From Lentilactobacillus parabuchneri DSM 5707 = NBRC 107865 (lineage in GTDB: Bacteria > Bacillota > Bacilli > Lactobacillales > Lactobacillaceae), in contig NZ_AZGK01000002.1 in the NCBI RefSeq assembly GCF_001435315.1, positions 200,763-264,762 of the forward strand: a stretch of DNA of 64,000 nt, in the 5' to 3' direction. This document shows positions 16,392 through 25,183 of the stretch, piece after piece. Below the pieces are notes generated by a model, which was not told where the DNA came from, searched no databases, and saw only the letters and a program-made list of their open reading frames with translations. Numbering within the stretch: the first letter of the stretch is position 1; every line of letters begins with the position of its first letter. The position numbers were made by a program, and so were the translations under genes.

Positions 16392-17162
16392 ATGGCAAAA
16401 TTAGCAATTGTAACAGGCGCTGGACAAGGAATTGGAGAAGGGGTCGCACACAGACTCGCAAAGGATGGCTTTGCAATCGCGGTAGTCGATATTAATGCCG
16501 ATACCGGCAAAAAGGTTACGGAAGATCTTGTTAAGGCCGGGTATTCCGCCAAGTTCTACCATGTCGACGTGGCCGATCGCCAAAGCGTTTTTGATTTGAT
16601 CGATTCAGCAGTTAAAGACCTCGGTGAATTAGGTGTCTATGTCAATAACGCCGGCGTTGCCTTTATCGATGAAATTGTCGATTCAAAAGAAAAAGACATC
16701 CGCAGATTGTTAGACGTCAACCTGTTAGGAACCTATTGGGGAACTCAGGCGGCTGCAGAACAGTTTAAAAAACAAGGAAAGGGCGGTCGAATCGTGAACG
16801 CCGCTTCCCTGGCCGGAGTCGAGGCATCGGCACTTCAAAGTGCTTATTCAATTTCAAAATTTGGTGTCCGTGGTATCACTCAAGCCGCCTCAAAAGAGTT
16901 GGCAAAAGACCAAATTACAGTTAATGCTTACGACCCCGGGATTGTCAGAACTCCATTAAGAGACGGAATTGATAAACGTACGGCAGAAATCAAGGGCATT
17001 TCAGTTCAAGAGCAACAAAAAAACTGCCTCAGTGAAATCTCACTGGGCAGAGAGGCAACGCCTGATGACGTCGCAAAAGTTGTTTCCTGGTTTGCATCCC
17101 CTGACGCCGCCTATATTACGGGTCAATCCATCTTGGTCGATGGCGGAATGAGATATCAATAA
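16392..17162 (+). CDS. budC: Short-chain dehydrogenase, probable acetoin/diacetyl reductase
   Basis: The 256-residue classical SDR has the nucleotide motif TGAGQGIGEG, the structural NNAGVA motif and the catalytic set Ser (NAASLAG), Tyr and Lys (YSISK). ITGQSILVDGG closes the protein. Overall it resembles acetoin (diacetyl) reductases, which interconvert diacetyl, acetoin and 2,3-butanediol with NADH. The ATG at 16392 follows GGTGGAG closely. It is preceded by a T-box leader, an unusual regulator for this family. It is monocistronic. A different polyol or keto substrate cannot be excluded. Confidence 0.82.
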   Translation: MAKLAIVTGAGQGIGEGVAHRLAKDGFAIAVVDINADTGKKVTEDLVKAGYSAKFYHVDVADRQSVFDLIDSAVKDLGELGVYVNNAGVAFIDEIVDSKEKDIRRLLDVNLLGTYWGTQAAAEQFKKQGKGGRIVNAASLAGVEASALQSAYSISKFGVRGITQAASKELAKDQITVNAYDPGIVRTPLRDGIDKRTAEIKGISVQEQQKNCLSEISLGREATPDDVAKVVSWFASPDAAYITGQSILVDGGMRYQ

Positions 17163-17189
17163 ATTGACTCTTCAAAAGGCATCAATCGG

Positions 17190-17564
17190 TTAAATATGAA
17201 AATTTTCGACATCTTTAACCAGTTGGTCGATTTGCCGAATTTGATCTGTATTAAGTTGAGTTCCGTTATTCAGGATTTGAATAATCGAGGCCCCCATCTC
17301 AAGCAGCGTTTCTTGTTTGGCATCAGTGGTCAACAATTGATTAATTGCAACATACGCCTTAAATGTTTTGAAAGTGGTATCATCGTCAGTCAGTTTATTA
17401 GTTCCTAACAGTGTTTTGGTGGATCGCAAAATGATATTTTTAGTTCGTTTACGTTTAAATTTAATTTGCCCCCGCTTTTGAAATTGAGGTAAAAATAAAG
17501 CGGTGACCACCGCAATAATTTCGGCGAGTCCAGTCACCCACTCTGCTAAAGATCCAAGTTCCAT
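17190..17564 (-). CDS. Small membrane-anchored protein of unknown function
   Basis: The 124-residue protein has one N-terminal membrane segment (about residues 8-27, WVTGLAEIIAVVTALFLP). A strongly basic stretch (KRGQIKFKRKRTKN) follows and fixes the C-terminus in the cytoplasm. The remaining 70 residues are polar and probably helical. No family is recognised. GGGGATGG precedes the ATG. It is convergent with the acetoin reductase gene and co-directional with, but separated by a terminator from, glycerate kinase. Confidence 0.65.
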   Translation of the reverse strand: MELGSLAEWVTGLAEIIAVVTALFLPQFQKRGQIKFKRKRTKNIILRSTKTLLGTNKLTDDDTTFKTFKAYVAINQLLTTDAKQETLLEMGASIIQILNNGTQLNTDQIRQIDQLVKDVENFHI

Positions 17565-17642
17565 CTACCCATCCCCTATTAATATTGATAACGGTATTAT
17601 AGAGCAAGTCAACATATAGACGAAATAATAATGCAAGGACTA

Positions 17643-17692
17643 AAAAATCGACGATCATCTCAGCCAATTAGGCGTGAAATGATCGTCGATTT
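17643..17692. terminator. Bidirectional terminator after glycerate kinase
   Basis: AAATCGACGATCAT (17645-17658) and ATGATCGTCGATTT (17679-17692) pair over 14 bases, and the arm overlaps the stop codon of the kinase gene. Flanking A and T runs suit both directions. Confidence 0.8.
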
Positions 17693-18833
17693 ATTTGTCT
17701 TCAAACCGTGTTTTTAACTGTAAAATTTTGCCAATTCGATATCCGGCCGCGCGAATTAAATTAGGGCCTTGGTCAATTGCATCTTGCAGGCTCATTGGCG
17801 AAGTCGTCGTCGATATCAGCAAATCAAATCCCTGTTGATAAACAGCTCGCAAGTCGCCACTGAGGCTTCCCGCGACGGCCACCACCGGAACTGCCGCCTG
17901 CTTGGCCAGCTTGGCAACACCGAGGGGCAACTTTCCGTTGAGCGTCTGTTGGTCGATACGCCCTTCTCCGGTGATAACCAACGCTGCGTCACTCATGATT
18001 GCTTTTAAATGGGTTAACTGCATAATTACTTCAATCCCAGACATCAATCGACCCCCAAGAAATGCCAAGACGCCAAATCCAAGTCCGCCAGCCGCACCGG
18101 AACCGGGATTAATTGAAAAATCACGCCCAACAGCGGCCGTCGTCAGTTTTGCCAAATGAGCCAATCGTTGGTCATCCTCGGCAATTTGGCCGGGCAAAAT
18201 GCCTTTCTGTGGGCCAAAGACGGCGGTGGCGCCGGTTGGTCCTGTTAATTGATTGTCCACGTCAGATAAGCCGACCACATTCACTTCACGAATGCGTGGA
18301 TCGATTTGACTAAAATCAACTTTCGCTAAATCTGCCAGCCCGCTAATCCCTGGACCGATTTCATGACTTTGAGCATCCAAAAAATGTGCACCCAACGCTT
18401 GAGCCATCCCGACACCGCCATCGTTGGTTGAACTGCCGCCAAGACCCAGATATATTTTTGAAACACCGTGGTCCAAGGCGGCCACAATCAGTTCTCCGAC
18501 CCCAAACGTCGACTTAATGGCCGCATCTTCTGTCTTACCTTGAGTGAAGCCGGCGGCGGCAGCCATTTCAATTACAGCTGTCTGAGCGTCAATTAACCCC
18601 CACTGGGCATCAATTTGACGGCCAGTAGGACCAGATACCTTCGAAGTGATCAATTTGCCGTCAGTGGCATTTATAATCGCTTGTACGGTTCCTTCTCCGC
18701 CGTCAGCAAGGGCGATTTTAGTTACTTTGACGTCACTTTTAGCCGTCTGAATGCCTTGCGCTAAATAATCAGCTACTTCCATGGAGGTGCAGCTGCCTTT
18801 AAATGAGTCCGATGCAATCACAATGTTTTTCAT
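17691..18833 (-). CDS. glxK: Glycerate kinase
   Basis: The 380-residue protein belongs to the GarK/GlxK family (glycerate 2-kinase), which phosphorylates D-glycerate with ATP. Characteristic segments are IVIASDSFKGSCTSMEVADYL at the N-terminus, LADGGEGTVQA, GLGGSSTNDGGVGMAQALGA and VITGEGRIDQQTLNGKLP. GAGGTGGATTG precedes the ATG. It lies between yidC and jag, two genes usually adjacent near Firmicute origins, so it or the block around it was probably inserted there. Confidence 0.93.
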   Translation of the reverse strand: MKNIVIASDSFKGSCTSMEVADYLAQGIQTAKSDVKVTKIALADGGEGTVQAIINATDGKLITSKVSGPTGRQIDAQWGLIDAQTAVIEMAAAAGFTQGKTEDAAIKSTFGVGELIVAALDHGVSKIYLGLGGSSTNDGGVGMAQALGAHFLDAQSHEIGPGISGLADLAKVDFSQIDPRIREVNVVGLSDVDNQLTGPTGATAVFGPQKGILPGQIAEDDQRLAHLAKLTTAAVGRDFSINPGSGAAGGLGFGVLAFLGGRLMSGIEVIMQLTHLKAIMSDAALVITGEGRIDQQTLNGKLPLGVAKLAKQAAVPVVAVAGSLSGDLRAVYQQGFDLLISTTTSPMSLQDAIDQGPNLIRAAGYRIGKILQLKTRFEDK

Positions 18834-18890
18834 TCAATCCACCTCGATATTCAATACACAGTTTAATATGCTCCTCATTCATCTAATTCA

Positions 18891-18930
18891 CAAAAAAACC
18901 TGACGAAATCAAAACGATCTCATCAGGTAG
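18891..18930 (-). terminator. Intrinsic terminator after yidC
   Basis: On the minus strand ACCTGATGAGATCG and the facing GATTTCGTCAGGT form a stem followed by seven T. It ends the rpmH-rnpA-yidC transcript. Confidence 0.85.
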
Positions 18931-18939
18931 GATAATTCA

Positions 18940-19776
18940 TTATTTACGTTTACTCTTCTTAGCACGGCGAACGGCTTTTTTAATAGCCCGTTGCTTTTCG
19001 CGTTCTTCACGCTGTTTCTTTTCACGTTCCCGACGAATCTTCCAAGGGTTTTGAATAACCAAGGTTTGACCCACCTGAAAGGCGTTGGTAATTACCCAGT
19101 ACAGTGACAAGGCAGATGGCAAGCTAACGGCCATGATCAAAATGAAGACTGGCATTCCCAGCGTCATCATCGTTGTCATTGAGTTGGATTCCGGTTGACC
19201 CTTCATTGCCAGCCATGAAGAAATGAACGTGAACAAGGCAGCCAGGACAGGTAAGACGAAATATGGATCCGGATGCCCAAGTTGCAGCCAGAAGAACGTT
19301 CCACTTCTTAAAATATCCGTCCGCCAGATTGATTGGTACAGCGCGAACAGGATTGGCATCTGAACGATTAATGGCAAACAGCCGGCAAGTGGGTTAATCC
19401 CTGCTTCGGCGTACAACTTCTTTTGTTCTTCTTGCAGTTTTTGAACAGTAGCAGCATCCCTTGATGAATACTTCTTCTGCAAAGCCTTCAGTTGAGGTTG
19501 AACCTCTTGGGTCTTTCTCATACTTCTGGTTTGATAGATCATCAACGGCAAGATCACAATTCGAACCAGGATGGTAAAGATGATAATTCCCATTCCGTAG
19601 TTGTCGCTGAAGAACTTGGATAACCAGATGATGGCCCGCGAGAAGTTCAAAACAACCCAGCCATCCCAAATACCTGTACTGTGTTCAGTTATGGGCTTGT
19701 TGCTACAAGCGGAAAGCACTACCGTTAAACTCACTAACGAGAGTAGTACCAGTATTTTTTTTATTCTCTTTTTCAA
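18940..19776 (-). CDS. yidC: Membrane protein insertase YidC (Oxa1 family lipoprotein)
   Basis: The 278-residue protein has a lipoprotein signal ending VVLSACSNKP with the modified cysteine at about residue 24. Five membrane segments follow; FTILVRIVILPLMIYQTRSMRKTQEVQPQ and AGINPLAGCLPLIVQMPILFALY are classical Oxa1 signatures. It inserts membrane proteins with or without SecYEG. The C-terminus is a basic tail rich in Arg and Lys. The ATG overlaps the rnpA stop by four bases (ATGA), so the pair is translationally coupled. Confidence 0.96.
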   Translation of the reverse strand: MKKRIKKILVLLSLVSLTVVLSACSNKPITEHSTGIWDGWVVLNFSRAIIWLSKFFSDNYGMGIIIFTILVRIVILPLMIYQTRSMRKTQEVQPQLKALQKKYSSRDAATVQKLQEEQKKLYAEAGINPLAGCLPLIVQMPILFALYQSIWRTDILRSGTFFWLQLGHPDPYFVLPVLAALFTFISSWLAMKGQPESNSMTTMMTLGMPVFILIMAVSLPSALSLYWVITNAFQVGQTLVIQNPWKIRREREKKQREEREKQRAIKKAVRRAKKSKRK

Positions 19777-20138
19777 CTTTTTTCCTCACTATCGTAGTTG
19801 GGATCGATTAGTTTAGCTAACTTGAGTACGTGAATTAAGCTGGATTTAACATCTTGCATCGACATCTGATCGGTTGCTGGTCGAGCAATCACAATGAAGT
19901 CGACGTCCTGCCGTAAATAGGGCTTTAATTCTAAGAGGGATTGGCGGATGCGCCGCTTAACCCAATTTCTATGTACCGCATTACCGATCTTCTTACCAAC
20001 AGAAATACCGACGCGAAAATGTAATTGATGAGGCTTGTCCAGTGAATAGACAACAAATTGACGATTTGCAACCGAGTTGTGAGTTTCAAAAACTTTTTGA
20101 AATTCAGACTCTTTTTTGACTCGATACGATTTTCGCAT
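19773..20138 (-). CDS. rnpA: Ribonuclease P protein component
   Basis: The 121-residue basic protein opens MRKSYRVKKESEFQKVF and contains the RNR motif region VGKKIGNAVHRNWVKRRIRQSL, typical of RnpA. It binds the RNase P RNA and assists 5' maturation of tRNAs. It lies between rpmH and yidC in the universal order. A hairpin terminator separates it from rpmH, so some transcripts may stop before it. Confidence 0.97.
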   Translation of the reverse strand: MRKSYRVKKESEFQKVFETHNSVANRQFVVYSLDKPHQLHFRVGISVGKKIGNAVHRNWVKRRIRQSLLELKPYLRQDVDFIVIARPATDQMSMQDVKSSLIHVLKLAKLIDPNYDSEEKS

Positions 20139-20171
20139 GATCCATCTCCACAGATTTTTGAAAAATAAATG

Positions 20172-20203
20172 AAAAAGACCACTGAATGGTCAGTGGTCTA
20201 TGC
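20172..20203 (-). terminator. Hairpin with T run between rpmH and rnpA
   Basis: AGACCACTGA and TCAGTGGTCT (minus strand) pair perfectly over 10 bases around a CCAT loop and are followed by TTTTTC. The stem overlaps the rpmH stop codon. It would reduce read-through and keep RnpA far below L34. Confidence 0.75.
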
Positions 20204-20332
20204 AGACAATGATTTTCTACCTTTTTGACGTCGGCGAGCTAAGACTTTACGACCATTGCTGGTACTCATTCGTTTACGGAAGCCATGAACGCGAGCGCGA
20301 TGACGCTTCTTTGGTTGGTATGTTCTTTTCAT
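20198..20332 (-). CDS. rpmH: 50S ribosomal protein L34
   Basis: The 44-residue protein reads [20 protein letters not shown] onward, the invariant L34 sequence. AGGAGGATTTCATA before the ATG at 20332 fixes the start; the longer in-frame reading to 20416 crosses the promoter. It is the first gene left of the origin and leads the leftward rpmH-rnpA-yidC operon. Confidence 0.98.
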   Translation of the reverse strand: MKRTYQPKKRHRARVHGFRKRMSTSNGRKVLARRRQKGRKSLSA

Positions 20333-20431
20333 TATGAAATCCTCCTTTACTTCTGAAGTCGCGTTTAAGCATTTAATTACAATATGTTCAAATGCATTTC
20401 CCAAATATATTAACATAATTTGTTCACTAAT

Positions 20432-20453
20432 GGAATAGTCTTTTACCTATTCC
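20432..20453. promoter_or_regulatory. Inverted repeat in the rpmH upstream region
   Basis: GGAATAG and CTATTCC form a perfect 7-base inverted repeat with an 8-base spacer, between rpmH and the first DnaA box. It could be an operator or part of the rpmH promoter region. No protein partner is evident. Confidence 0.35.
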
Positions 20454-20496
20454 CTGAAATCAAAAATAATTAAAAATTTGTTTCATGAACAACTTA

Positions 20497-20770
20497 TGTG
20501 GATAACCGCTTAAATTATGATAGTCGATTTTAGAGATTTACACAAGGTTATCCACAGAATCACACACTGTTTTAAAAGTTATCCACAAGTTGTGGATTTC
20601 TGACTGTTTTTTATCCACAAAGCCGATGTTATCGCTTTTAGTTATGCACAGTCAGCTGTGAATTAGCCTGTATTTTAACCCACTTTTCCACTTATCCACA
20701 GGGAAGTTATCTTTTTTCTCCACTCCTGTGAAACAATTATGCACAGGTCCTTTTTGCCTGTGGAAAACTT
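20497..20770. other. oriC: oriC, upstream DnaA-box cluster
   Basis: Five perfect DnaA boxes (TTATCCACA or its complement) lie at 20497-20505, 20548-20556, 20579-20587, 20611-20619 and 20692-20700. TTATGCACA variants are at 20642-20650 and 20737-20745, and further near-matches at 20591 and about 20759. They fill the rpmH-dnaA intergenic region. With the second cluster after dnaA they form the bipartite origin known from Bacillus and other Firmicutes. The cluster should also autoregulate dnaA. Confidence 0.95.
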
Positions 20771-20837
20771 TTCTGTGGAATGCTAAAATTAATTTGCATT
20801 TCATTTCAACGACTTAAAAACAGAGGGGGAATTCAAA

Positions 20838-22187
20838 GTGTTAGATAAGGATTCATTATGGCAAAAGTTAAGTGAACAGTTCCGAAGCAACACCACTGAC
20901 CTTACATATGATACCTGGATCAAACCAGTCAAACCGATCAGCTTTGATGGATCCACACTGACGTTATCTTTACCTTCTGAATTGCATCGGGATTACTGGA
21001 AAAACCAATTGGTACCAAACTTGGTTGAGTATGCCTTCGTCATTACAAAAGGCAACATCGAGCCAAAGTTTATTCTGGATTCGGACGTTAATAAAGAAGA
21101 TAAAGCAAAACCTGTGGATAACCATTCAGCAGATGATTCGGATCAAGATGAGTTTTCGTTCAGCAAGGAAAATCATCTCAATCCGAATTACACGTTTGAC
21201 AACTTTATCATTGGAAAAGGGAACCAAATGGCCCACGCGGCTGCTTTAATTGTGTCTGAAGAACCTGGAAAGCTCTATAATCCGCTATTCTTTTATGGCG
21301 GTGTTGGCTTGGGGAAAACCCATTTAATGCAGGCGATCGGCAATAAGCGGCTGGAAGATCATCCCGAAACAAACGTTAAGTATGTGACCAGCGAGGCCTT
21401 CACCAACGATTTTATCAACGCCATTCAAACCAATCGAACGGAAGAGTTCCGCCGTGAATACCGTGACGTCGATATCTTGATGGTCGATGATATTCAGTTC
21501 TTTGCCCAAAAGGAAGGAACTCAAGAAGAGTTCTTTCATACATTTAACGATCTCTACAATAACGACAAACAAATCGTATTGACATCTGATCGGGTCCCAC
21601 AAGAAATCCCAAAGCTTCAGGAACGATTGGTTTCCCGTTTTGCCTGGGGACTGCCTGTCGACATTACGCCACCAGATTTGGAAACTAGAATTGCCATTCT
21701 TAAAAATAAAGCTGAGTTGGATAACTTAGTGATTCCAAACGATACCTTGACTTATATCGCTGGACAAATTGATTCAAACGTCCGCGAACTTGAAGGCGCC
21801 TTGTCACGCGTTCAGGCTTACTCCAAGTTAAAGGATGAGCCGATCACCACCGACTTGGTTTACGAAGCACTTCGGGGACTTAAATTAAGTAAGGACAACC
21901 GTGAGCTGTCCATCGTTGACATTCAAAACAAAGTGGCCAACTACTTCCACATCTCAATTAATGATCTAAAGGGCAAAAAGCGCATGAAGTCAATTGTCAT
22001 GCCACGACAAATTGCCATGTACCTGTCACGAGAAATGACCAACAATTCATTACCAAAGATTGGCAAAGAATTTGGCGGCAAAGATCACACAACTGTGATT
22101 CATGCTTGCGACAAAATTGCCGAAATCATTAAATTAGATTCTGATTTACGAAAAGAAATTTCTGATATTAAAAGTGCGCTCAGCTAA
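20838..22187 (+). CDS. dnaA: Chromosomal replication initiator protein DnaA
   Basis: The 449-residue protein has the N-terminal helicase-interaction domain (1-80) and an acidic linker. The AAA+ domain follows with Walker A GGVGLGKTHLMQAIG and Walker B ILMVDDIQF. Domain IV carries the DnaA-box reading motif RQIAMYLSREMT and KIGKEFGGKDHTTVIHAC. It begins with GTG after GAGGGGGA. It binds the boxes on both sides of its own gene to open the origin. Length and order are standard. Confidence 0.98.
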   Translation: MLDKDSLWQKLSEQFRSNTTDLTYDTWIKPVKPISFDGSTLTLSLPSELHRDYWKNQLVPNLVEYAFVITKGNIEPKFILDSDVNKEDKAKPVDNHSADDSDQDEFSFSKENHLNPNYTFDNFIIGKGNQMAHAAALIVSEEPGKLYNPLFFYGGVGLGKTHLMQAIGNKRLEDHPETNVKYVTSEAFTNDFINAIQTNRTEEFRREYRDVDILMVDDIQFFAQKEGTQEEFFHTFNDLYNNDKQIVLTSDRVPQEIPKLQERLVSRFAWGLPVDITPPDLETRIAILKNKAELDNLVIPNDTLTYIAGQIDSNVRELEGALSRVQAYSKLKDEPITTDLVYEALRGLKLSKDNRELSIVDIQNKVANYFHISINDLKGKKRMKSIVMPRQIAMYLSREMTNNSLPKIGKEFGGKDHTTVIHACDKIAEIIKLDSDLRKEISDIKSALS

Positions 22188-22202
22188 AATGGTATAATCG
22201 GT

Positions 22203-22375
22203 TGTGGATAAATAACTGAGAAGTAAATAAGTTGTGCACAGTTTTATCCACAGGATTATCGCTGGGGATAAAAGACTTGTGAAAAGTTATCCACAATATC
22301 CACATGCCCTACTATTACTTCTTTTTCTTTTATTAATTAATATATATTACTAACACTTTCCGGGAGGTTGATTTA
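22203..22375. other. oriC: oriC, downstream DnaA boxes and AT-rich unwinding element
   Basis: DnaA boxes at 22203-22211 (complement), 22244-22252 and 22287-22295 are perfect. TTGTGCACA (22232) and ATATCCACA (22296) are near-matches. They are followed by CTACTATTACTT repeats of the DnaA-trio type and an AT-only stretch at about 22332-22352, the probable DNA unwinding element. This lies in the dnaA-dnaN spacer, as in Bacillus subtilis. Confidence 0.92.
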
Positions 22376-22379
22376 ACGT

Positions 22380-23519
22380 ATGAAATTTTCTATTGGTCGA
22401 ACAGCATTTACAAAGGGACTTAACACCGTTTCCAGAGCCATTTCAACAAAGACAACAATTCCAATCCTAACAGGTTTAAAAATCGTTGCCGGTCCGGATG
22501 GATTAGTATTAACAGGTAGTGATGCCGATATTTCTATTGAAACAACCTTAAAGGCAGACGATCCAGACAACATGCTGGTTATTGAATCAGAAGGTGCCAT
22601 TGTGTTGCCTGCTCGCTTCTTTACAGATATCGTCAAAAAATTACCTAAAGATACAATTACCCTTGAAGTTGGTGAAAACTTCCAGACCATGATCACTTCA
22701 GGACAGTCATCCTTCACGATTAATGGTTTGGATGCCAACAATTATCCACACTTACCCGAAATCCAAACCAACGACTCAATTCCTTTGGCGGCTGATCTCT
22801 TCAAACAAATTATCAGTCAAACAGTTGTCGCCGTTTCCAATCAAGAAAGTCGACCAATATTAACCGGGGTTCATTTTGTGATCTCAGAAAATCACGTCAT
22901 GGCGGTTGCTACAGACAGTCATCGCTTGAGCCAACGTAAAGTTACCTTGGAAACACCGATTGAAGGGGCTTATAACTTTGTGATTCCTGGAAAGAGCTTG
23001 ACTGAATTGTCCCGAATGATCGACGATACTCAAGAAGCTGTCACTTTGACCGTTACCGAAAACCAAGCCCTCTTTACAATTGGCAATACCTTGTTTTACT
23101 CCCGACTACTGGAAGGAAACTATCCTGACACAACCCGGTTGATTCCAGATTCTTATGACACGCGGGTTGCTTTTGATGCACCAGAATTATTGGCTGCTAT
23201 CGAACGGGCATCCTTACTTTCTCACGAATCACGAAACAACGTGGTTAAAATTACGGTCGATCCTGACAAGAAATCCGTGACCATCTATGGCAACTCTCCA
23301 GATGTTGGTAATGTTGAAGAAGATTTGGAACCTAAGAATCTCGAGGGGAACCAATTGGAAATTTCATTCAACCCTGATTACATGAAAGATGCCCTGCGTT
23401 CCTTCAGTCAATCAACGATCAACATTGATTTCACGTCGGCTTTAAGACCATTTACATTAACGCCAACCGAAGACAGCGACAGCTTCGTGCAATTAATTAC
23501 ACCAATCAGAACGTTCTAA
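22380..23519 (+). CDS. dnaN: DNA polymerase III beta subunit (sliding clamp)
   Basis: The 379-residue protein opens MKFSIGRTAFTKGLNTVSRA and shows three similar clamp domains of about 125 residues each. ESRPILTGVHF and ATDSHRL are conserved mid-protein motifs, and it ends LITPIRTF, typical of DnaN. The dimeric ring tethers replicative polymerase to DNA. GGGAGG lies 11 bases before the ATG. It is followed by a terminator and then the separate yaaA-recF-gyrB unit. Confidence 0.98.
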   Translation: MKFSIGRTAFTKGLNTVSRAISTKTTIPILTGLKIVAGPDGLVLTGSDADISIETTLKADDPDNMLVIESEGAIVLPARFFTDIVKKLPKDTITLEVGENFQTMITSGQSSFTINGLDANNYPHLPEIQTNDSIPLAADLFKQIISQTVVAVSNQESRPILTGVHFVISENHVMAVATDSHRLSQRKVTLETPIEGAYNFVIPGKSLTELSRMIDDTQEAVTLTVTENQALFTIGNTLFYSRLLEGNYPDTTRLIPDSYDTRVAFDAPELLAAIERASLLSHESRNNVVKITVDPDKKSVTIYGNSPDVGNVEEDLEPKNLEGNQLEISFNPDYMKDALRSFSQSTINIDFTSALRPFTLTPTEDSDSFVQLITPIRTF

Positions 23520-23527
23520 ATAAAATT

Positions 23528-23567
23528 AACCAACAACTCCCACCACATTCTGGGAGTTGTTTTTTTG
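23528..23567 (+). terminator. Intrinsic terminator after dnaN
   Basis: CAACTCCCA and TGGGAGTTG form a stem followed by seven T. The remaining stretch up to 23790 holds no gene; TATAAT at 23790-23795 is the likely -10 of the yaaA-recF-gyrB transcript, without a clear -35. Confidence 0.85.
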
Positions 23568-23822
23568 CCCTCATTTTGTGAAATAATCGTTGCCTATTTT
23601 GTGATTTGGGAATCAGCCACATTTGAATTTTGGCTTGAACTTGATTTCCGTCCTTAAAAAGCGCTAGAAGTCCATATACGTTCTTTTTAGCAATTTTCGT
23701 CAATTTGATGCAAAAATATCAAAAGTCTTTAAAAGTGCTCAGAATGCCCAAGAATCGTTATTGGCGTGTACTTTTAGTAATGAAAGGGGTATAATAAAAG
23801 AAGTAAAAAGGTGGGTGAAATT

Positions 23823-24053
23823 GTGAAAAAAGATGTTTTTATTGATAGTCCCTACATCACTCTTGGACAACTGCTAAAAGAAGAATCAATTATCGCTAGC
23901 GGAGGTCAAGCCAAATGGTTCTTAAGAGAAACTGCAGTTAATGTCAATGACGAACCTGACAATCGCCGTGGTCGAAAGTTATATGATGGCGATCATGTTG
24001 AAGTCCCTGACGTTGGCTTATTTTTTATTCACTCAAAGCAGGAAAATGAATGA
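23823..24053 (+). CDS. yaaA: S4-domain RNA-binding protein YaaA
   Basis: The 76-residue protein consists of one S4-like RNA-binding fold (TLGQLLKEESIIASGGQAKWFL to VNDEPDNRRGRKLYDGDHVEV). The GTG at 23823 is 8 bases after AGGTGG; the GTG at 23811 overlaps that site. The recF start overlaps its stop (ATGA). YaaA is conserved between dnaN and recF in Firmicutes and is thought to act in ribosome assembly, but its exact role is not settled. Confidence 0.93.
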   Translation: MKKDVFIDSPYITLGQLLKEESIIASGGQAKWFLRETAVNVNDEPDNRRGRKLYDGDHVEVPDVGLFFIHSKQENE

Positions 24054-25168
24054 AGTTAACGGAAATTGAGCTTCACCATTTTCGTAATTATGTTGATCAG
24101 ACGTTAAAGTTTTCTGATGGCATCAACGTCTTTCTTGGCGAGAATGCCCAGGGAAAGACAAATCTTCTTGAAGCGATTTATGTGCTGGCGTTAACACGGA
24201 GCCATCGAACCAATAATGAAAAAGAATTGATCAATTGGCAAAGCCAGACAGCACAGATTAAGGGAAAACTTCAAAAGCGTCTGGGAACCGTTCCCATCGA
24301 ACTTGATTTAGGTGCCAAGGGCAAACGGGCTAAAGTTAACCATTTGGAGCAAGCGAAGTTATCCAGTTATATCGGTCAGATGAACGTGATTTTATTTGCG
24401 CCCGAGGATTTATCAATCGTCAAAGGGGCACCACAAGTTCGGCGACGATTTATGGATATGGAATTTGCGCAAATGAGTAACCGTTATCTTTACAATTCCA
24501 CCCAGTACAAGAAAATATTGAAGCAACGAAATCGATATTTAAAAGATTTGCATCATAAAAAACAATCTGATCGGGTCTACTTGGATGTCTTGTCCGATCA
24601 GCTTTCGGCTTATGGTGCCGAAATTATTTTTCAAAGACTCCAATTACTTAAAAAGTTGGAGACATACGCTCAAGCTGTTCATTCCGAAATTTCTCAGGGA
24701 AAAGAACAGCTCAAATTCGATTATCGAACCGCGGTCGATCAAGACCAATTGGGGTCAGTGGAATCAATTTATCAGAATTTATTGAAACAGTTTTCCAAGA
24801 TTAAAGAAAAAGAAATCCTAAGAATGACCACATTAATTGGTCCACAACGCGATGACTTGCATTTTGTGATTAATGAAAAAGAGGTCCAGTCATTTGGTTC
24901 TCAGGGACAACAGCGAACGACTGCCTTATCGGTGAAGCTGGCCGAAATTGATTTGATGAAAGAACAAACTGACGAATACCCAATACTGTTGCTGGATGAT
25001 GTTTTGTCTGAACTTGATGATTTCCGACAAACCCATTTGTTAACGGCAATTCAAGATAAGGTGCAAACGTTTTTGACGACCACAAGCTTAAGTGGCGTTC
25101 AGCAGGAATTATTGACCAATCCGCGAATTTTCAGGATTAATGAAGGTCAGGTTACTTTGGAAAAATAG
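24050..25168 (+). CDS. recF: DNA replication and repair protein RecF
   Basis: The 372-residue SMC-like ATPase begins MKLTEIELHHFRNY and has Walker A GENAQGKTNLLEAIY, the signature SFGSQGQQRTTALS and Walker B PILLLDDVLSELD. It loads RecA at single-strand gaps with RecO and RecR. Its start overlaps yaaA by four bases, and gyrB follows 15 bases later, giving a compact origin operon. Confidence 0.97.
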   Translation: MKLTEIELHHFRNYVDQTLKFSDGINVFLGENAQGKTNLLEAIYVLALTRSHRTNNEKELINWQSQTAQIKGKLQKRLGTVPIELDLGAKGKRAKVNHLEQAKLSSYIGQMNVILFAPEDLSIVKGAPQVRRRFMDMEFAQMSNRYLYNSTQYKKILKQRNRYLKDLHHKKQSDRVYLDVLSDQLSAYGAEIIFQRLQLLKKLETYAQAVHSEISQGKEQLKFDYRTAVDQDQLGSVESIYQNLLKQFSKIKEKEILRMTTLIGPQRDDLHFVINEKEVQSFGSQGQQRTTALSVKLAEIDLMKEQTDEYPILLLDDVLSELDDFRQTHLLTAIQDKVQTFLTTTSLSGVQQELLTNPRIFRINEGQVTLEK

Positions 25169-25183
25169 CGAAGGAGAAACGAA

